From JAQVEM01 sp034660395 (lineage in GTDB: Bacteria; Actinomycetota; Humimicrobiia; Humimicrobiales; Humimicrobiaceae), in contig JAYEJA010000070.1 in NCBI GenBank assembly GCA_034660395.1, positions 1 to 52,567 on the forward strand: a stretch of 52,567 bases of DNA, given 5' to 3'. Every line of letters begins with the position of its first letter. Positions within the stretch are counted from its first letter, which is position 1. This document shows positions 44,630 through 52,567 of the stretch, in pieces. Made by a program: the position numbers and the translations under genes. The notes under the pieces are model-generated. The model saw only the letters and a list, made by a program, of their open reading frames with translations, was not told the origin of the DNA and searched no databases.

Positions 44630-45640
44630 CTATCCTGCGACCGTTACCCTTACACCTTCTTTTAACGACTTACCTATCGCCTCAAAAATTTCCAGGTCGT
44701 CTAATGCTTTATCCGATGTGTAATAAGGCCTGATTCCTTTATCCAGGCAGTCAACGAAATTTCCCCACATTAAATCATAAGGGCTCTCGCCCTTTAGATT
44801 TATTATATCTCTACCACCATTATTTTCTTCTACTGTAACCGTTAAACCTTCTTCGTAATACGCCAGACCCTTTGTCCCTCTTATAATAAGGCAATTCTTT
44901 TTTCCGTTGAGATAGTAGGAATTACAGAATGTGCCGATTAGATTATTTTTATATTCAAAAATCATTGACTCATAATCATAATCACCATAGGAATCCTGCC
45001 TGTATTTAACACCGGTTGCGAAAACACTTCGGGGCTTACCAAAAATTTTTGAGAGAGCCGCGATTTCATGTATTCCTCCATCCATCAGCATCCCCAGGGG
45101 ATATTCCGGTTTCATCCTCCACTCCGTATTCCCATAATTCATCTCATCCTCTTTTTTAGTACCTATGTAACCATGGTAAACTCTTTCAAACATGAGGATA
45201 TCCCCAATCTTACCGGAGTTAATTATTTCTATCATCCTATCCGTAAACTTCCTGTGGACAAATTGTTCCAGTACAAAAATCTTCCTTCCGCTGTTTTTTT
45301 CTTTCTTTATCAGCTTTCCCGCGTCTGCAGAATTCGTAGCCAGTGGTTTTTCCACGAATACATCTTTTCCTGCATCAAGGGCTTCACCGGCTATTACCGG
45401 ATTCATGGGTATGGGCGTCATTATAATTACCGCGTCTATAAACGGCTCTTTTAACATTACCTTATAATCTCTATAAAAAGGGATCCCCGGATATTCCTTT
45501 TCCACTTTCTTTTTGCTTTTATCACTCCTGGCGCAAAAAGCAGCTATCTCAAATTTATCGGTAAACCTTTTCAATTCTTGTTCATGAACCCTTTCCCATA
45601 CAAGACCGGGACCTATAACCCCGAGGCGGACCTTATTCAT
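44630..45640 (-). CDS. Gfo/Idh/MocA-family NAD(P)-dependent oxidoreductase
   Basis: An N-terminal Rossmann fold (RLGVIGPGLVWERVH) is followed by the EKP motif of the family (DVFVEKPLATN) and by the substrate-binding domain, with a candidate catalytic His in MDGGIHEIAAL. The substrate is unknown; family members act on sugars, inositols and related polyols. I favour the ATG at 45640 (336 residues) over the TTG three codons earlier. No sugar operon is adjacent to guide the assignment. Confidence 0.85.
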   Translation of the reverse strand: MNKVRLGVIGPGLVWERVHEQELKRFTDKFEIAAFCARSDKSKKKVEKEYPGIPFYRDYKVMLKEPFIDAVIIMTPIPMNPVIAGEALDAGKDVFVEKPLATNSADAGKLIKKEKNSGRKIFVLEQFVHRKFTDRMIEIINSGKIGDILMFERVYHGYIGTKKEDEMNYGNTEWRMKPEYPLGMLMDGGIHEIAALSKIFGKPRSVFATGVKYRQDSYGDYDYESMIFEYKNNLIGTFCNSYYLNGKKNCLIIRGTKGLAYYEEGLTVTVEENNGGRDIINLKGESPYDLMWGNFVDCLDKGIRPYYTSDKALDDLEIFEAIGKSLKEGVRVTVAG

Positions 45641-45756
45641 GGCTTTCAATCACCCCTGTTAGTATATAATTAAAAATATCTTTTAATTATACTACTTAAA
45701 AGCTTAATAGTTAAAAAAGAAGGAATAAAACACGGAAGGATTGCTTAAAGGATTGC

Positions 45757-45794
45757 GGCCGGGAAAATTTTTTTAATAAAAATCCTTCCCGGCC
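45757..45794. repeat. 9-bp GC-rich hairpin
   Basis: GGCCGGGAA (45757-45765) pairs perfectly with TTCCCGGCC (45786-45794) around an AT-rich 20-base loop. It lies just past the stop of the 55-residue membrane protein gene and between two minus-strand genes. It may end transcription, though no T-run follows the stem on either strand. Confidence 0.6.
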
Positions 45795-45808
45795 ACCTGT
45801 AGAATTTT

Positions 45809-45976
45809 TTATTTCTTTGCCACTATCCCTATTATTACAGCTGCTACTCCAACCACCATCTTTACAATGGCATGCCACATAGGTTCAGCCCCGATGGACA
45901 GTGCAGGTATAACTGCCATCACGCCCATCACCAGAACCAGAATACCCACAATTATCAATGAGACCTTTGCTAACAT
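45809..45976 (-). CDS. small membrane protein, 55 residues
   Basis: An open frame of 55 codons starts at ATG 45976 with AAGGAAG just upstream. The product starts MLAKVSLIIVGILVLV and has two membrane helices (about 4-28 and 36-52), joined by a short loop containing GAEPMW, and ends in two Lys. No family is recognised. The hairpin after its stop and the good ribosome site support it as a real gene. Function unknown. Confidence 0.7.
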   Translation of the reverse strand: MLAKVSLIIVGILVLVMGVMAVIPALSIGAEPMWHAIVKMVVGVAAVIIGIVAKK

Positions 45977-46205
45977 AATTCTTCCTTTCCCCGGGGTTAT
46001 ATTTAAATGATTAGACGGTATACCGGTTTAATAAGTTTCGCGGCTCAAATACTTTCAGGCAATAAAAGCTTTAATATATTTCTATATATTACTTATAGTA
46101 AATATTAGTTTATAATAAGTATTTAAACATCTATAAATATGCAGCTTGTTCGAATAACTAACAGTTATTAAGTAATTTAACTAAAAAGCGCAATTTAGAC
46201 AGGGA

Positions 46206-47687
46206 CTAATTAAAATCCATGGTAAGGGATATAATATTATTAAAATTCACTCCGGAAAAGCATTTCCTGAATATTTTGTAGTAATAAACTTCCTCTTTAT
46301 TCCTCAGCATAACATTACCGGGCAGCTCTCTTTCTTTTTCAAACTCCTCGTCAGTCATTATATCTTCTATTTTCTTTTCCAGCGTATCTTCTATTCCCGA
46401 ACCTTCCCAGAACTTATCTTTTTCCCTCCATGTTATAGCTTCCGGTAAATAACTGGACGCCATCTTCCGTAATATATATTTTCCCGTATTTTTGTCCTTT
46501 CTAACTTTTTTCCCTGGAGGTATTTCCAGGACAAAATCAATCAGACCTTCATCAAGCATAGGGAGTTTAACATTAACGCCGTAAGCATTTGCTACTCTAT
46601 CAACTCTCTGCAGCGCAGTGTTATGAAGCTCGCATATTGCTTTAACTATCTCTTTCTGAATTAATTTAGAAGAATTAAAATCCAGAAAGTAATTATATCC
46701 GGCAAATAATTCATCTCCTCCTTCTCCCGAAAAAACCATATCGGAAGAAGAAGAAATTTTTGAAACGACCATATTCCCCAGTGAACTCCTTACCAGCGGA
46801 GCATCAAAAGATTCCAGGCTGTAAACCACTTCCGGTATACTTGAAAAAAGTTCCTCAACATTCAGCTTGTACTCGGTATGATTTGTACCGAGATATTTTG
46901 CCACATCCCTCGCTGATAACAGGTCGGGAGAGTTTTCAAATCCGACCGAATATGTATATACTTTTTCGGAAAATTCTTTTAAAAGAGCCGCTACTATACT
47001 GGAATCCAGCCCGCCGCTGAGCCAGACACCGAATGCAAGATCCCTGCCGGATATCCTTTTATCAAATGATTTTAGAAGATATTCCTTTAGCTTATCCTCT
47101 AACTCTCCGGGCTGCGGGTTATCAATGACCGAGTAATCTTCCGCCCTTATCTTTTTTATTCTCTCGGGGCTTTTAAAATTAGACATACATGAGCCTGGCG
47201 GTAATTCCTTAATATTTTTACTGATACCGGCCAGGGATTTTACTTCCGAAGCGAACATCAGGGTACCATCATCTTTAAGGTAATAAAGCGGCTTGCCTCC
47301 GACCACGTCCCTCATAAGATACAGATTGTTATCCGCATCACTCAATGCCATGGCAAAAGAACCCTGGAATTCTTCAAATATTTTTTCCCCTTCACTATTA
47401 AACAAAGAAGATACTTTATTAATATCGGGGCTATTTTTACCGCTATTCTCAATTCCATACTTTGAAAGCAGCTTATCAAGATTGTAAATCCTTCCGTCCA
47501 TTAAAATTATATTTTCCCCTGCCCGGTTTCTCAGTTCATAATTACTATTAATTCCAATATAATTTCCATGGATATCGTAAATTTCTCTTTTCTTCCCCCT
47601 GTGCGATATTCTATCAAGAAGTAAATTTATTTTTTCTTTATTTTTTTTCTTTTTTTCTAAGCTGACAACTCCTGCCAGTCCTCCCAC
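46206..47687 (-). CDS. asparagine synthetase B-like protein lacking the glutaminase Cys
   Basis: The synthetase domain is intact: PP-loop LSGGLDSS (about residues 223-230) and GEGGDELFAGYN. The N-terminal domain is of the class II glutaminase type, but the catalytic Cys2 is missing: from the GTG start at 47687 the protein begins MGGLAGVV where AsnB has MCGIAGV. The DGRIYN segment replaces NGEIYN. The GTG has GGAG ten bases upstream and gives the best match to the family; a TTG two codons earlier is the other option. It may use free ammonia or another amidation or adenylation substrate. About 493 residues, shorter than typical AsnB. Confidence 0.85.
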   Translation of the reverse strand: MGGLAGVVSLEKKKKNKEKINLLLDRISHRGKKREIYDIHGNYIGINSNYELRNRAGENIILMDGRIYNLDKLLSKYGIENSGKNSPDINKVSSLFNSEGEKIFEEFQGSFAMALSDADNNLYLMRDVVGGKPLYYLKDDGTLMFASEVKSLAGISKNIKELPPGSCMSNFKSPERIKKIRAEDYSVIDNPQPGELEDKLKEYLLKSFDKRISGRDLAFGVWLSGGLDSSIVAALLKEFSEKVYTYSVGFENSPDLLSARDVAKYLGTNHTEYKLNVEELFSSIPEVVYSLESFDAPLVRSSLGNMVVSKISSSSDMVFSGEGGDELFAGYNYFLDFNSSKLIQKEIVKAICELHNTALQRVDRVANAYGVNVKLPMLDEGLIDFVLEIPPGKKVRKDKNTGKYILRKMASSYLPEAITWREKDKFWEGSGIEDTLEKKIEDIMTDEEFEKERELPGNVMLRNKEEVYYYKIFRKCFSGVNFNNIISLTMDFN

Positions 47688-47856
47688 TTTCAATCAACTC
47701 CAATAATTAATATTACATGCATTATTTTTAATAAAAATTCAAATGGAAAGCTCTCAAACTGCCTGTTCAAGCTAAACCTCAGTAACACTACCAGATTTAG
47801 ACCCACATTACAAGACAGTCAAAATTATTAAGCGGTTATAATTAAGAGTCAGCAAA

Positions 47857-48789
47857 CTATAATTTTCTTCTTATTTCGGGTATCTTTTTCTGTGCAGCTT
47901 CTACTCCCCTCTGTATTATCTGGCTGCCGCGCACGAGGTCAAAAAAACCGAAGTCTCCTACTTCAGGCTCTATAACTATGTTAGCACTCTTAATTGAATT
48001 CCTGACCAGCTGCTGGTGCATTATATTGAAGCTTGTATCAAGAACTTTATTTACCGAAAGCTTTTCAGGAACCCTTTCCCTCATCATTACCGTTTTCTTA
48101 ATATTAAAGATTCTATCTTTAATAGACCTTTCGCCGGGTTCCTTCTTCTGCTTGAATTTCATTTCTTCAGAACTCAGTCTATTGCCCTCTTCATCTAAAA
48201 ACCGGGTATATTTCTCTTTTTCCATATCAAAACTTATAGATGAAGCAATCATGAAATTAACATCAAAAATACTCATGGACTCTACCGGCAGCGGTTCTAT
48301 TATCCCACCATCTACAAGTATTTTTTTATCAAGATAAACAGCAGAAATAAATCCGGGGATAGAAATTGAAGCTCTAACAGCATCAATCAACTTTCCTTCA
48401 GACAAAATCACTTTTTCCCTTTTTACCAGGTCTGCTGCGACACAACAAAAAGGAATCCTGCAATCATTAAAAGTTTTATTACCCAGAAATTTTTTTAAAA
48501 CCTCTTCAATTCTGCGTCCGTTTATAACCCCGGTCCTGGACAGCGCAAGGTCAGAGAAAAGTAAAAAGCTTTTCCAGTTCATTGATTTGATATACGACTT
48601 CATATCCTCCAGTGTTACACCAGTACAATAAAAAGAACCAATAATGGCTCCCATGCTTGTACCGGCTATTGCCTGTGGCCTGACGCCCATTTTTTCCAGC
48701 ACTTCCAGGACACCGATATGAGAAAGAGCTCTCGCAGCTCCGCCGCTTAACGCTACTCCGACTTTCTTTTTTCTTCTAAAAAACCTCAA
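47857..48789 (-). CDS. patatin-like phospholipase (RssA/YlbK type)
   Basis: The catalytic dyad is visible: Ser45 in GTSMG and the Asp of VDGGIIEPLPV. The oxyanion loop is SGGAARALSHIG (15-26). Patatin-like proteins hydrolyse acyl chains of lipids; substrate and biological role are unknown. The C-terminal part (about 190-310) is charged and may sit on membranes. The start is TTG at 48789; the N-terminus RRKKK is basic and lacks a signal peptide. It diverges from the lytic transglycosylase gene. Confidence 0.9.
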   Translation of the reverse strand: MRFFRRKKKVGVALSGGAARALSHIGVLEVLEKMGVRPQAIAGTSMGAIIGSFYCTGVTLEDMKSYIKSMNWKSFLLFSDLALSRTGVINGRRIEEVLKKFLGNKTFNDCRIPFCCVAADLVKREKVILSEGKLIDAVRASISIPGFISAVYLDKKILVDGGIIEPLPVESMSIFDVNFMIASSISFDMEKEKYTRFLDEEGNRLSSEEMKFKQKKEPGERSIKDRIFNIKKTVMMRERVPEKLSVNKVLDTSFNIMHQQLVRNSIKSANIVIEPEVGDFGFFDLVRGSQIIQRGVEAAQKKIPEIRRKL

Positions 48790-48948
48790 ACTTCACTCAT
48801 ACCCTCTAAATATACTTAATAATCCAGGTTTTGGAAAAGACTAAAAGCTCTTTAAAAATTTTACTTTAATATAATTATCTTCTTAAATTTATATTATTAC
48901 AATTATATTTGTTACTTTTAACCGATACCGGCAATGGGGGCTGCTTTA

Positions 48949-48977
48949 TTTACAATAAGGGATTTGTAAAGTAAAAT
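48949..48977 (+). promoter_or_regulatory. promoter of the lytic transglycosylase gene
   Basis: TTTACA (48949-48954), a 17-base spacer and TAAAAT (48972-48977) lie 30 bases before the ATG. Confidence 0.5.
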
Positions 48978-49007
48978 CTTTTTTACCGGAAAAATTATTA
49001 TGATTAT

Positions 49008-51377
49008 ATGAATAATAAAAATATTAAAAATTTTGCACTTTTTATATTAGTAATCCTCATTTGCTTATTGATACTTATAAGTCAGGCATGCAGTAAAATA
49101 GATTTTGAATTTTTTGGATTTAAATTTGGTGGAGAAACCGGTGACCTGCCAGCTGAAAATGACACCTCCGAAGAAGAAAAAAATAATGAAGATTCCGGCA
49201 AAGAAGGGGGTAATGATGATGAAGACATAGAAGACCCCCCTGATAAAAACAGCCCGACAGATACAGGGGAATTAAATACCTCAACCGGCACTGCTGATAA
49301 TTCAGATATTGATGAAATGAGATCCTATTTTACCGAAGCTATGGGCTTTTATAAAGACGGCTCTTATTTTGTTGCAGAATATTACCTGAATAAAATAAAG
49401 GACAATTACATAATATTGCAGGACCATATTTTCTACTATATGGCAAAGAGTCTTCTTATGCAGGAAAAATACGGAAAGGCCGGGGAGTATTACCTGAAAC
49501 TAATAAATAATTATCCTGACAGCGTATGGGCGGAACAGGCATATATAGAATACGCCGATTTATTCTATATCAAAGAAAATTATTTTACCGCTGAGAAAAA
49601 TTATGAGAATTTCCGCACCGATTTTCCCGATTCTTCCTATATGCCCTACTGCCTGTACCGGATGGCTTTATGCCAGGAAAAAAGCGATAAAAAAATTGAT
49701 GCCTACAATAATTATAAAGAAATATGGCTAAATTTCCCTCTCAGCGAATACTCGAAAATCGCCATGGAGAATCTAAACCGGCTTTCTGATGAAGGAACGG
49801 CAGAAAAGTTCGTCCCCACGGCAGACCAGCTTTACAAAAGGGGGGATATCTTTTTTAATTCCTATAATTACCAGAATGCCCTTGACGAGTATAACGTCAT
49901 TCTAACGGAAGATTACCTGAATAATTTATCACTCCTTCTTCACGGCAAGACTCTTTTCAAGGTAGGAATGTGCTACTTCAGGCTCCGCGATTACAGCCGG
50001 TCTATAGAATACCTTACCCTGGCATACGATAAAAACACCTCCGGAATATTCGCCGATGACAGCTTATACTATACCGGCGGGGCCCTTGCCAACCTGGACA
50101 GGGATAATGAAGCAATATCGTATTATAATAAACTTGTAAATCTATTTTCTTCCAGCAATTTCAGCGATGATGCCCTCTACAGAATCGGCAGAATATACTC
50201 TTTAAATAATGATTATATAAATGCAGCTGCATACTTTAAAAGAATTCCTTCGGAGTATCCGGGTGGCGATAAGCTGGCTGACGCATTATGGGAACTTGGT
50301 TTAATTCAATACAGATCGGGTGATTACAGCTCCGCAAAGGCAACCTTCTCCAGCTGTTCATCTTCATATAAAGGCACATCACTTAAAGAAAAGGGTTTAT
50401 TCTGGCAGGCAAAATGCTGCCGGAAAATGGGGGAAGACGATACAGCAGCAGGTTTATATAGAGAAATCATAGATTTATGCTCATATTCATATTACACCTT
50501 TGCTTCCCATGATATGCTTGAGCAAATGGGTATCAGCGCTGATATAAAAAAAATAAATAAAGGATTAAACCCTGAAAATTACGGCTATTCAATTACAATA
50601 CCCGAAAATTCTGATGCGCAGGAAGAGGACGCCGGGTTAACTGCAGATTCAGCAATGGATGAAGATTCCGGCGCCGGCCATATAAATAAGGCGATCGAAC
50701 TTTTAACCCTGGAATTCTTTAATAGCGCATCACTGGAAATAAATGCCGCAAGCAGTGAACTTGAGGAAAATCCTGAAAGAACTGTTGAAATTGCAGTCCT
50801 GTTTCTTGAATCCGGCAATTATTCAAGCTCCATTAATTTAATCGGGAAAAATCTTAAAAGATTAAAATCAGAACTGGATGATTACTATATTGATTATATT
50901 TATTATCTTTATTACCCTTACGGCTTTAAAGAAATTGTCGAAGAATACAGCAGCCGGTACGACCTTGACCCGCTCTTTACCCTGGCAGTAATAAGACAGG
51001 AAAGCAATTTCATGCCCGATGCAGTCTCATACGCCGGAGCCCGCGGGCTTATGCAGATTATGCCTTTAACAGGGGAGGGAATCGCCAGTCAGATAGGTAT
51101 CCCCGACTTCGCTATCGGTATGCTCATTGAACCAGAAATAAATATAAGAATGGGCACTTTTTACCTGAGGCAGCAGCTTGATAACTTCAGCCAGAACAGG
51201 TTTTACTGTTTAGGTGCATACAATGGCGGACCCGGTAGAATGAGCGGCTGGGTTTCTGACAGAGGCAGCAAAGATATAGATGAATTCATAGAAAGCATTT
51301 CCTATGAACAATCAAGAGATTATATAAAAAGAGTTATGGGACATTATTATTTTTATCAAATGCTTTATTCTGAATAA
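49008..51377 (+). CDS. lipoprotein lytic transglycosylase with TPR repeats (Slt70-like)
   Basis: It cuts the glycan strands of peptidoglycan. The signal peptide ends in a lipobox (LISQAC), so it should be membrane-anchored outside the cell. A low-complexity, acidic linker (about 45-105) may span the wall space. Tetratricopeptide-type repeats run from about 110 to 520. The C-terminal SLT domain has the catalytic Glu665 (VIRQESNF), then GARGLMQIMP and GAYNGGPGRMSGW. Its length (789) exceeds Slt70 because of the linker and extra repeats. It ends near cysK, which is on the other strand. Confidence 0.93.
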   Translation: MNNKNIKNFALFILVILICLLILISQACSKIDFEFFGFKFGGETGDLPAENDTSEEEKNNEDSGKEGGNDDEDIEDPPDKNSPTDTGELNTSTGTADNSDIDEMRSYFTEAMGFYKDGSYFVAEYYLNKIKDNYIILQDHIFYYMAKSLLMQEKYGKAGEYYLKLINNYPDSVWAEQAYIEYADLFYIKENYFTAEKNYENFRTDFPDSSYMPYCLYRMALCQEKSDKKIDAYNNYKEIWLNFPLSEYSKIAMENLNRLSDEGTAEKFVPTADQLYKRGDIFFNSYNYQNALDEYNVILTEDYLNNLSLLLHGKTLFKVGMCYFRLRDYSRSIEYLTLAYDKNTSGIFADDSLYYTGGALANLDRDNEAISYYNKLVNLFSSSNFSDDALYRIGRIYSLNNDYINAAAYFKRIPSEYPGGDKLADALWELGLIQYRSGDYSSAKATFSSCSSSYKGTSLKEKGLFWQAKCCRKMGEDDTAAGLYREIIDLCSYSYYTFASHDMLEQMGISADIKKINKGLNPENYGYSITIPENSDAQEEDAGLTADSAMDEDSGAGHINKAIELLTLEFFNSASLEINAASSELEENPERTVEIAVLFLESGNYSSSINLIGKNLKRLKSELDDYYIDYIYYLYYPYGFKEIVEEYSSRYDLDPLFTLAVIRQESNFMPDAVSYAGARGLMQIMPLTGEGIASQIGIPDFAIGMLIEPEINIRMGTFYLRQQLDNFSQNRFYCLGAYNGGPGRMSGWVSDRGSKDIDEFIESISYEQSRDYIKRVMGHYYFYQMLYSE

Positions 51378-51478
51378 AAGTATATCCGCCTTAGTAATAA
51401 AAACTTTTATAGTTAAACTTTATTAATCAGGGACCTGAAAATTTTCCGAAGAATAATGCCTTAAGTTACTGTATATAA

Positions 51479-51494
51479 ATGCTTTTAAAAGCAT
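51479..51494. repeat. perfect 16-base palindrome between convergent genes
   Basis: ATGCTTTTAAAAGCAT lies in the 140-base gap between the transglycosylase and cysK stops. It could work as a two-way transcription end, but it is AT-rich and has no long T-run. Confidence 0.45.
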
Positions 51495-51517
51495 ATCTTA
51501 AAAAATGAAATGAGTTA

Positions 51518-52444
51518 TCAATCATTAAAAATCTGCGTAGAAATATATCTTTCTCCAGTATCCGGCAGTATAACTACGATATTTTTATTCTCCGATTCAC
51601 TGCGTTCCGCTATCTTCAACGCAGCCCACATTGCAGCACCGCCTGATATACCTGCAAGAATTCCTTCTTCCCTTATTATCCTGCGGGTCATAACCACTGC
51701 ATCCTCATCAGAAACCGCCATAACCTCGTCAATTATATCCCTGTTAAGTACTTCCGGGACAAAGCCTGCTCCCACACCCTGTATTTTATGATTTCCCGCG
51801 CTGCCTCCAGAAAGAACAGGTGAGCCGGAAGGTTCAACTGCCACTACTTTTATGGCTGGCTTCTTAATTTTCAATGCCTCTCCTACACCGGTAATTGTTC
51901 CTCCGGTTCCAACTCCTGAAATAAATATATCAACATTCCCTTCAGTATCATTCCATATCTCTAAGGCTGTAGTCCTGCGGTGAATTGCAGGATTTTCAGG
52001 GTTATCGAACTGCCCCGGCATAAAGCTGTTTTTAATGCTTTTTTGAATCTTCTCTGCTTCCTCCACGGCCCCCTTCATCCCCCTGGAGCCGTCGGTCAGG
52101 ATAAGCTCGGCACCAAAAACAGTAAAAAGTTTTTTTCTTTCCATGCTCATTGTATCAGGCATGATAAGTATCAATCTATATCCCCTTGCAGCACATACAA
52201 AAGCCAGCGCAATACCGGTATTACCGCTTGTTGCTTCTACTATCACCGTATTTTTATTTATTAAGCCCCTTTTTTCGGCAGCTTCAATCATTGAAACCCC
52301 TATCCTGTCCTTTACACTGGAAAGGGGATTGAATGACTCTATTTTTGCAAGAACTGTAGCTTTTACCCCCTCTGTCAGTCTGTTTATCCTTACAAGGGGA
52401 GTGTTGCCTGTCGTCTCAGTTATATCATTAAAAATTTTACCCAT
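51518..52444 (-). CDS. cysK: O-acetylserine sulfhydrylase (cysteine synthase A)
   Basis: It makes cysteine from O-acetylserine and sulfide with PLP. The PLP lysine is Lys45 (LSSVKDRIG), the substrate loop is TSGNTGIALAF and the phosphate loop is GVGTGGTITG. Length 308 is typical of CysK. The N-terminus (IFNDITETTGNTPLVRI) matches the family. It is the last gene in the window. Confidence 0.95.
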   Translation of the reverse strand: MGKIFNDITETTGNTPLVRINRLTEGVKATVLAKIESFNPLSSVKDRIGVSMIEAAEKRGLINKNTVIVEATSGNTGIALAFVCAARGYRLILIMPDTMSMERKKLFTVFGAELILTDGSRGMKGAVEEAEKIQKSIKNSFMPGQFDNPENPAIHRRTTALEIWNDTEGNVDIFISGVGTGGTITGVGEALKIKKPAIKVVAVEPSGSPVLSGGSAGNHKIQGVGAGFVPEVLNRDIIDEVMAVSDEDAVVMTRRIIREEGILAGISGGAAMWAALKIAERSESENKNIVVILPDTGERYISTQIFND

Positions 52445-52545
52445 AACCCATAATCCCTGCTTTAAAACGATAAATAATAAAAAGGAAGCTATTCTTATTC
52501 ATATATGACTATTTTATTTATGACAGAGCTTTATGTTATTGTTAC

Positions 52546-52566
52546 CAAGGGCTTCTTCGGTCCTTG
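52546..52566. terminator. hairpin at the window edge
   Basis: CAAGGGC (52546-52552) pairs with GTCCTTG (52560-52566), including one G-T pair. It may belong to a terminator or leader of a gene beyond the window. Confidence 0.3.
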
Positions 52567-52567
52567 C

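Overview
The window looks like chromosome from an uncultivated, anaerobic, AT-rich bacterium, most likely a deep-branching member of the Actinomycetota. This placement is an inference from gene order. argS-lysA-hom-thrC-[kinase slot], tsaC (Sua5), an ATPase operon and murA lie within 26 kb, as in the classic actinobacterial argS-lysA-thrA-thrC-thrB-rho-rpmE-prfA-hemK-sua5-rfe-atp-murA block. Here the F-type ATP synthase is replaced by a V-type ATPase and thrB by an ApgM-family protein. topA and tmk-holB-ricT lie further along. Oxygen-sensitive Fe-S enzymes (class I fumarase, quinolinate synthase, a 2-hydroxyacyl-CoA dehydratase-type activase) fit an anaerobic life. TTG starts are frequent (argS, topA, ntpC, the activase, the NAGK-like kinase, the patatin).

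Layout. 1-235: GC-rich repeats that run into the 3' end of an LCP gene. 150-4178 (-): cell-wall genes (LCP protein with Ig-like repeats, murA) and dCMP deaminase. 4386-6877 (+): tsaC, rpiB, glyA. 6888-15447 (-): complete nine-gene V-ATPase operon in the order ntpF-I-K-E-C-G-A-B-D; its K subunit carries the full Na+ ligand set known from Enterococcus hirae. 15535-22147 (-): sppA, then apgM, thrC, hom and lysA (aspartate-family amino acids). 22213-23910: an IS605-type element (tnpA and tnpB divergent) between lysA and argS. 23965-28430 (-): argS, tRNA-Thr(CGU), ricT, holB, tmk. 28627-33870 (-): a NAGK-like kinase and a 1430-residue double activase/dehydratase-like protein. 34226-38487: a lipoprotein, the two class I fumarase subunits facing each other and overlapping tail to tail, and an archaeal-looking topA. 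38600-41000: an AT-rich accessory island holding an IS1595-type transposase, a Panacea-domain toxin-antitoxin pair, a probable small RNA, a class II tRNA with an unexpected UGG anticodon, and half of another tRNA. 41170-44628 (+): nadABC. 44630-52444: a Gfo/Idh/MocA oxidoreductase, a 55-residue membrane protein, an AsnB-like protein without its catalytic Cys, a patatin-like lipase, a lipoprotein lytic transglycosylase with TPR repeats, and cysK.

The best candidate for something undescribed is the 38.6-41.0 kb island. A short RNA of hairpin / unpaired linker / terminator form has a 12-nt linker segment exactly complementary to the variable arm of the neighbouring odd tRNA, just downstream of a Panacea TA pair. 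Also worth following are the ApgM protein in the homoserine-kinase slot, the convergent fumarase subunits, and the tandem activase that may hold one intramolecular Fe-S cluster.
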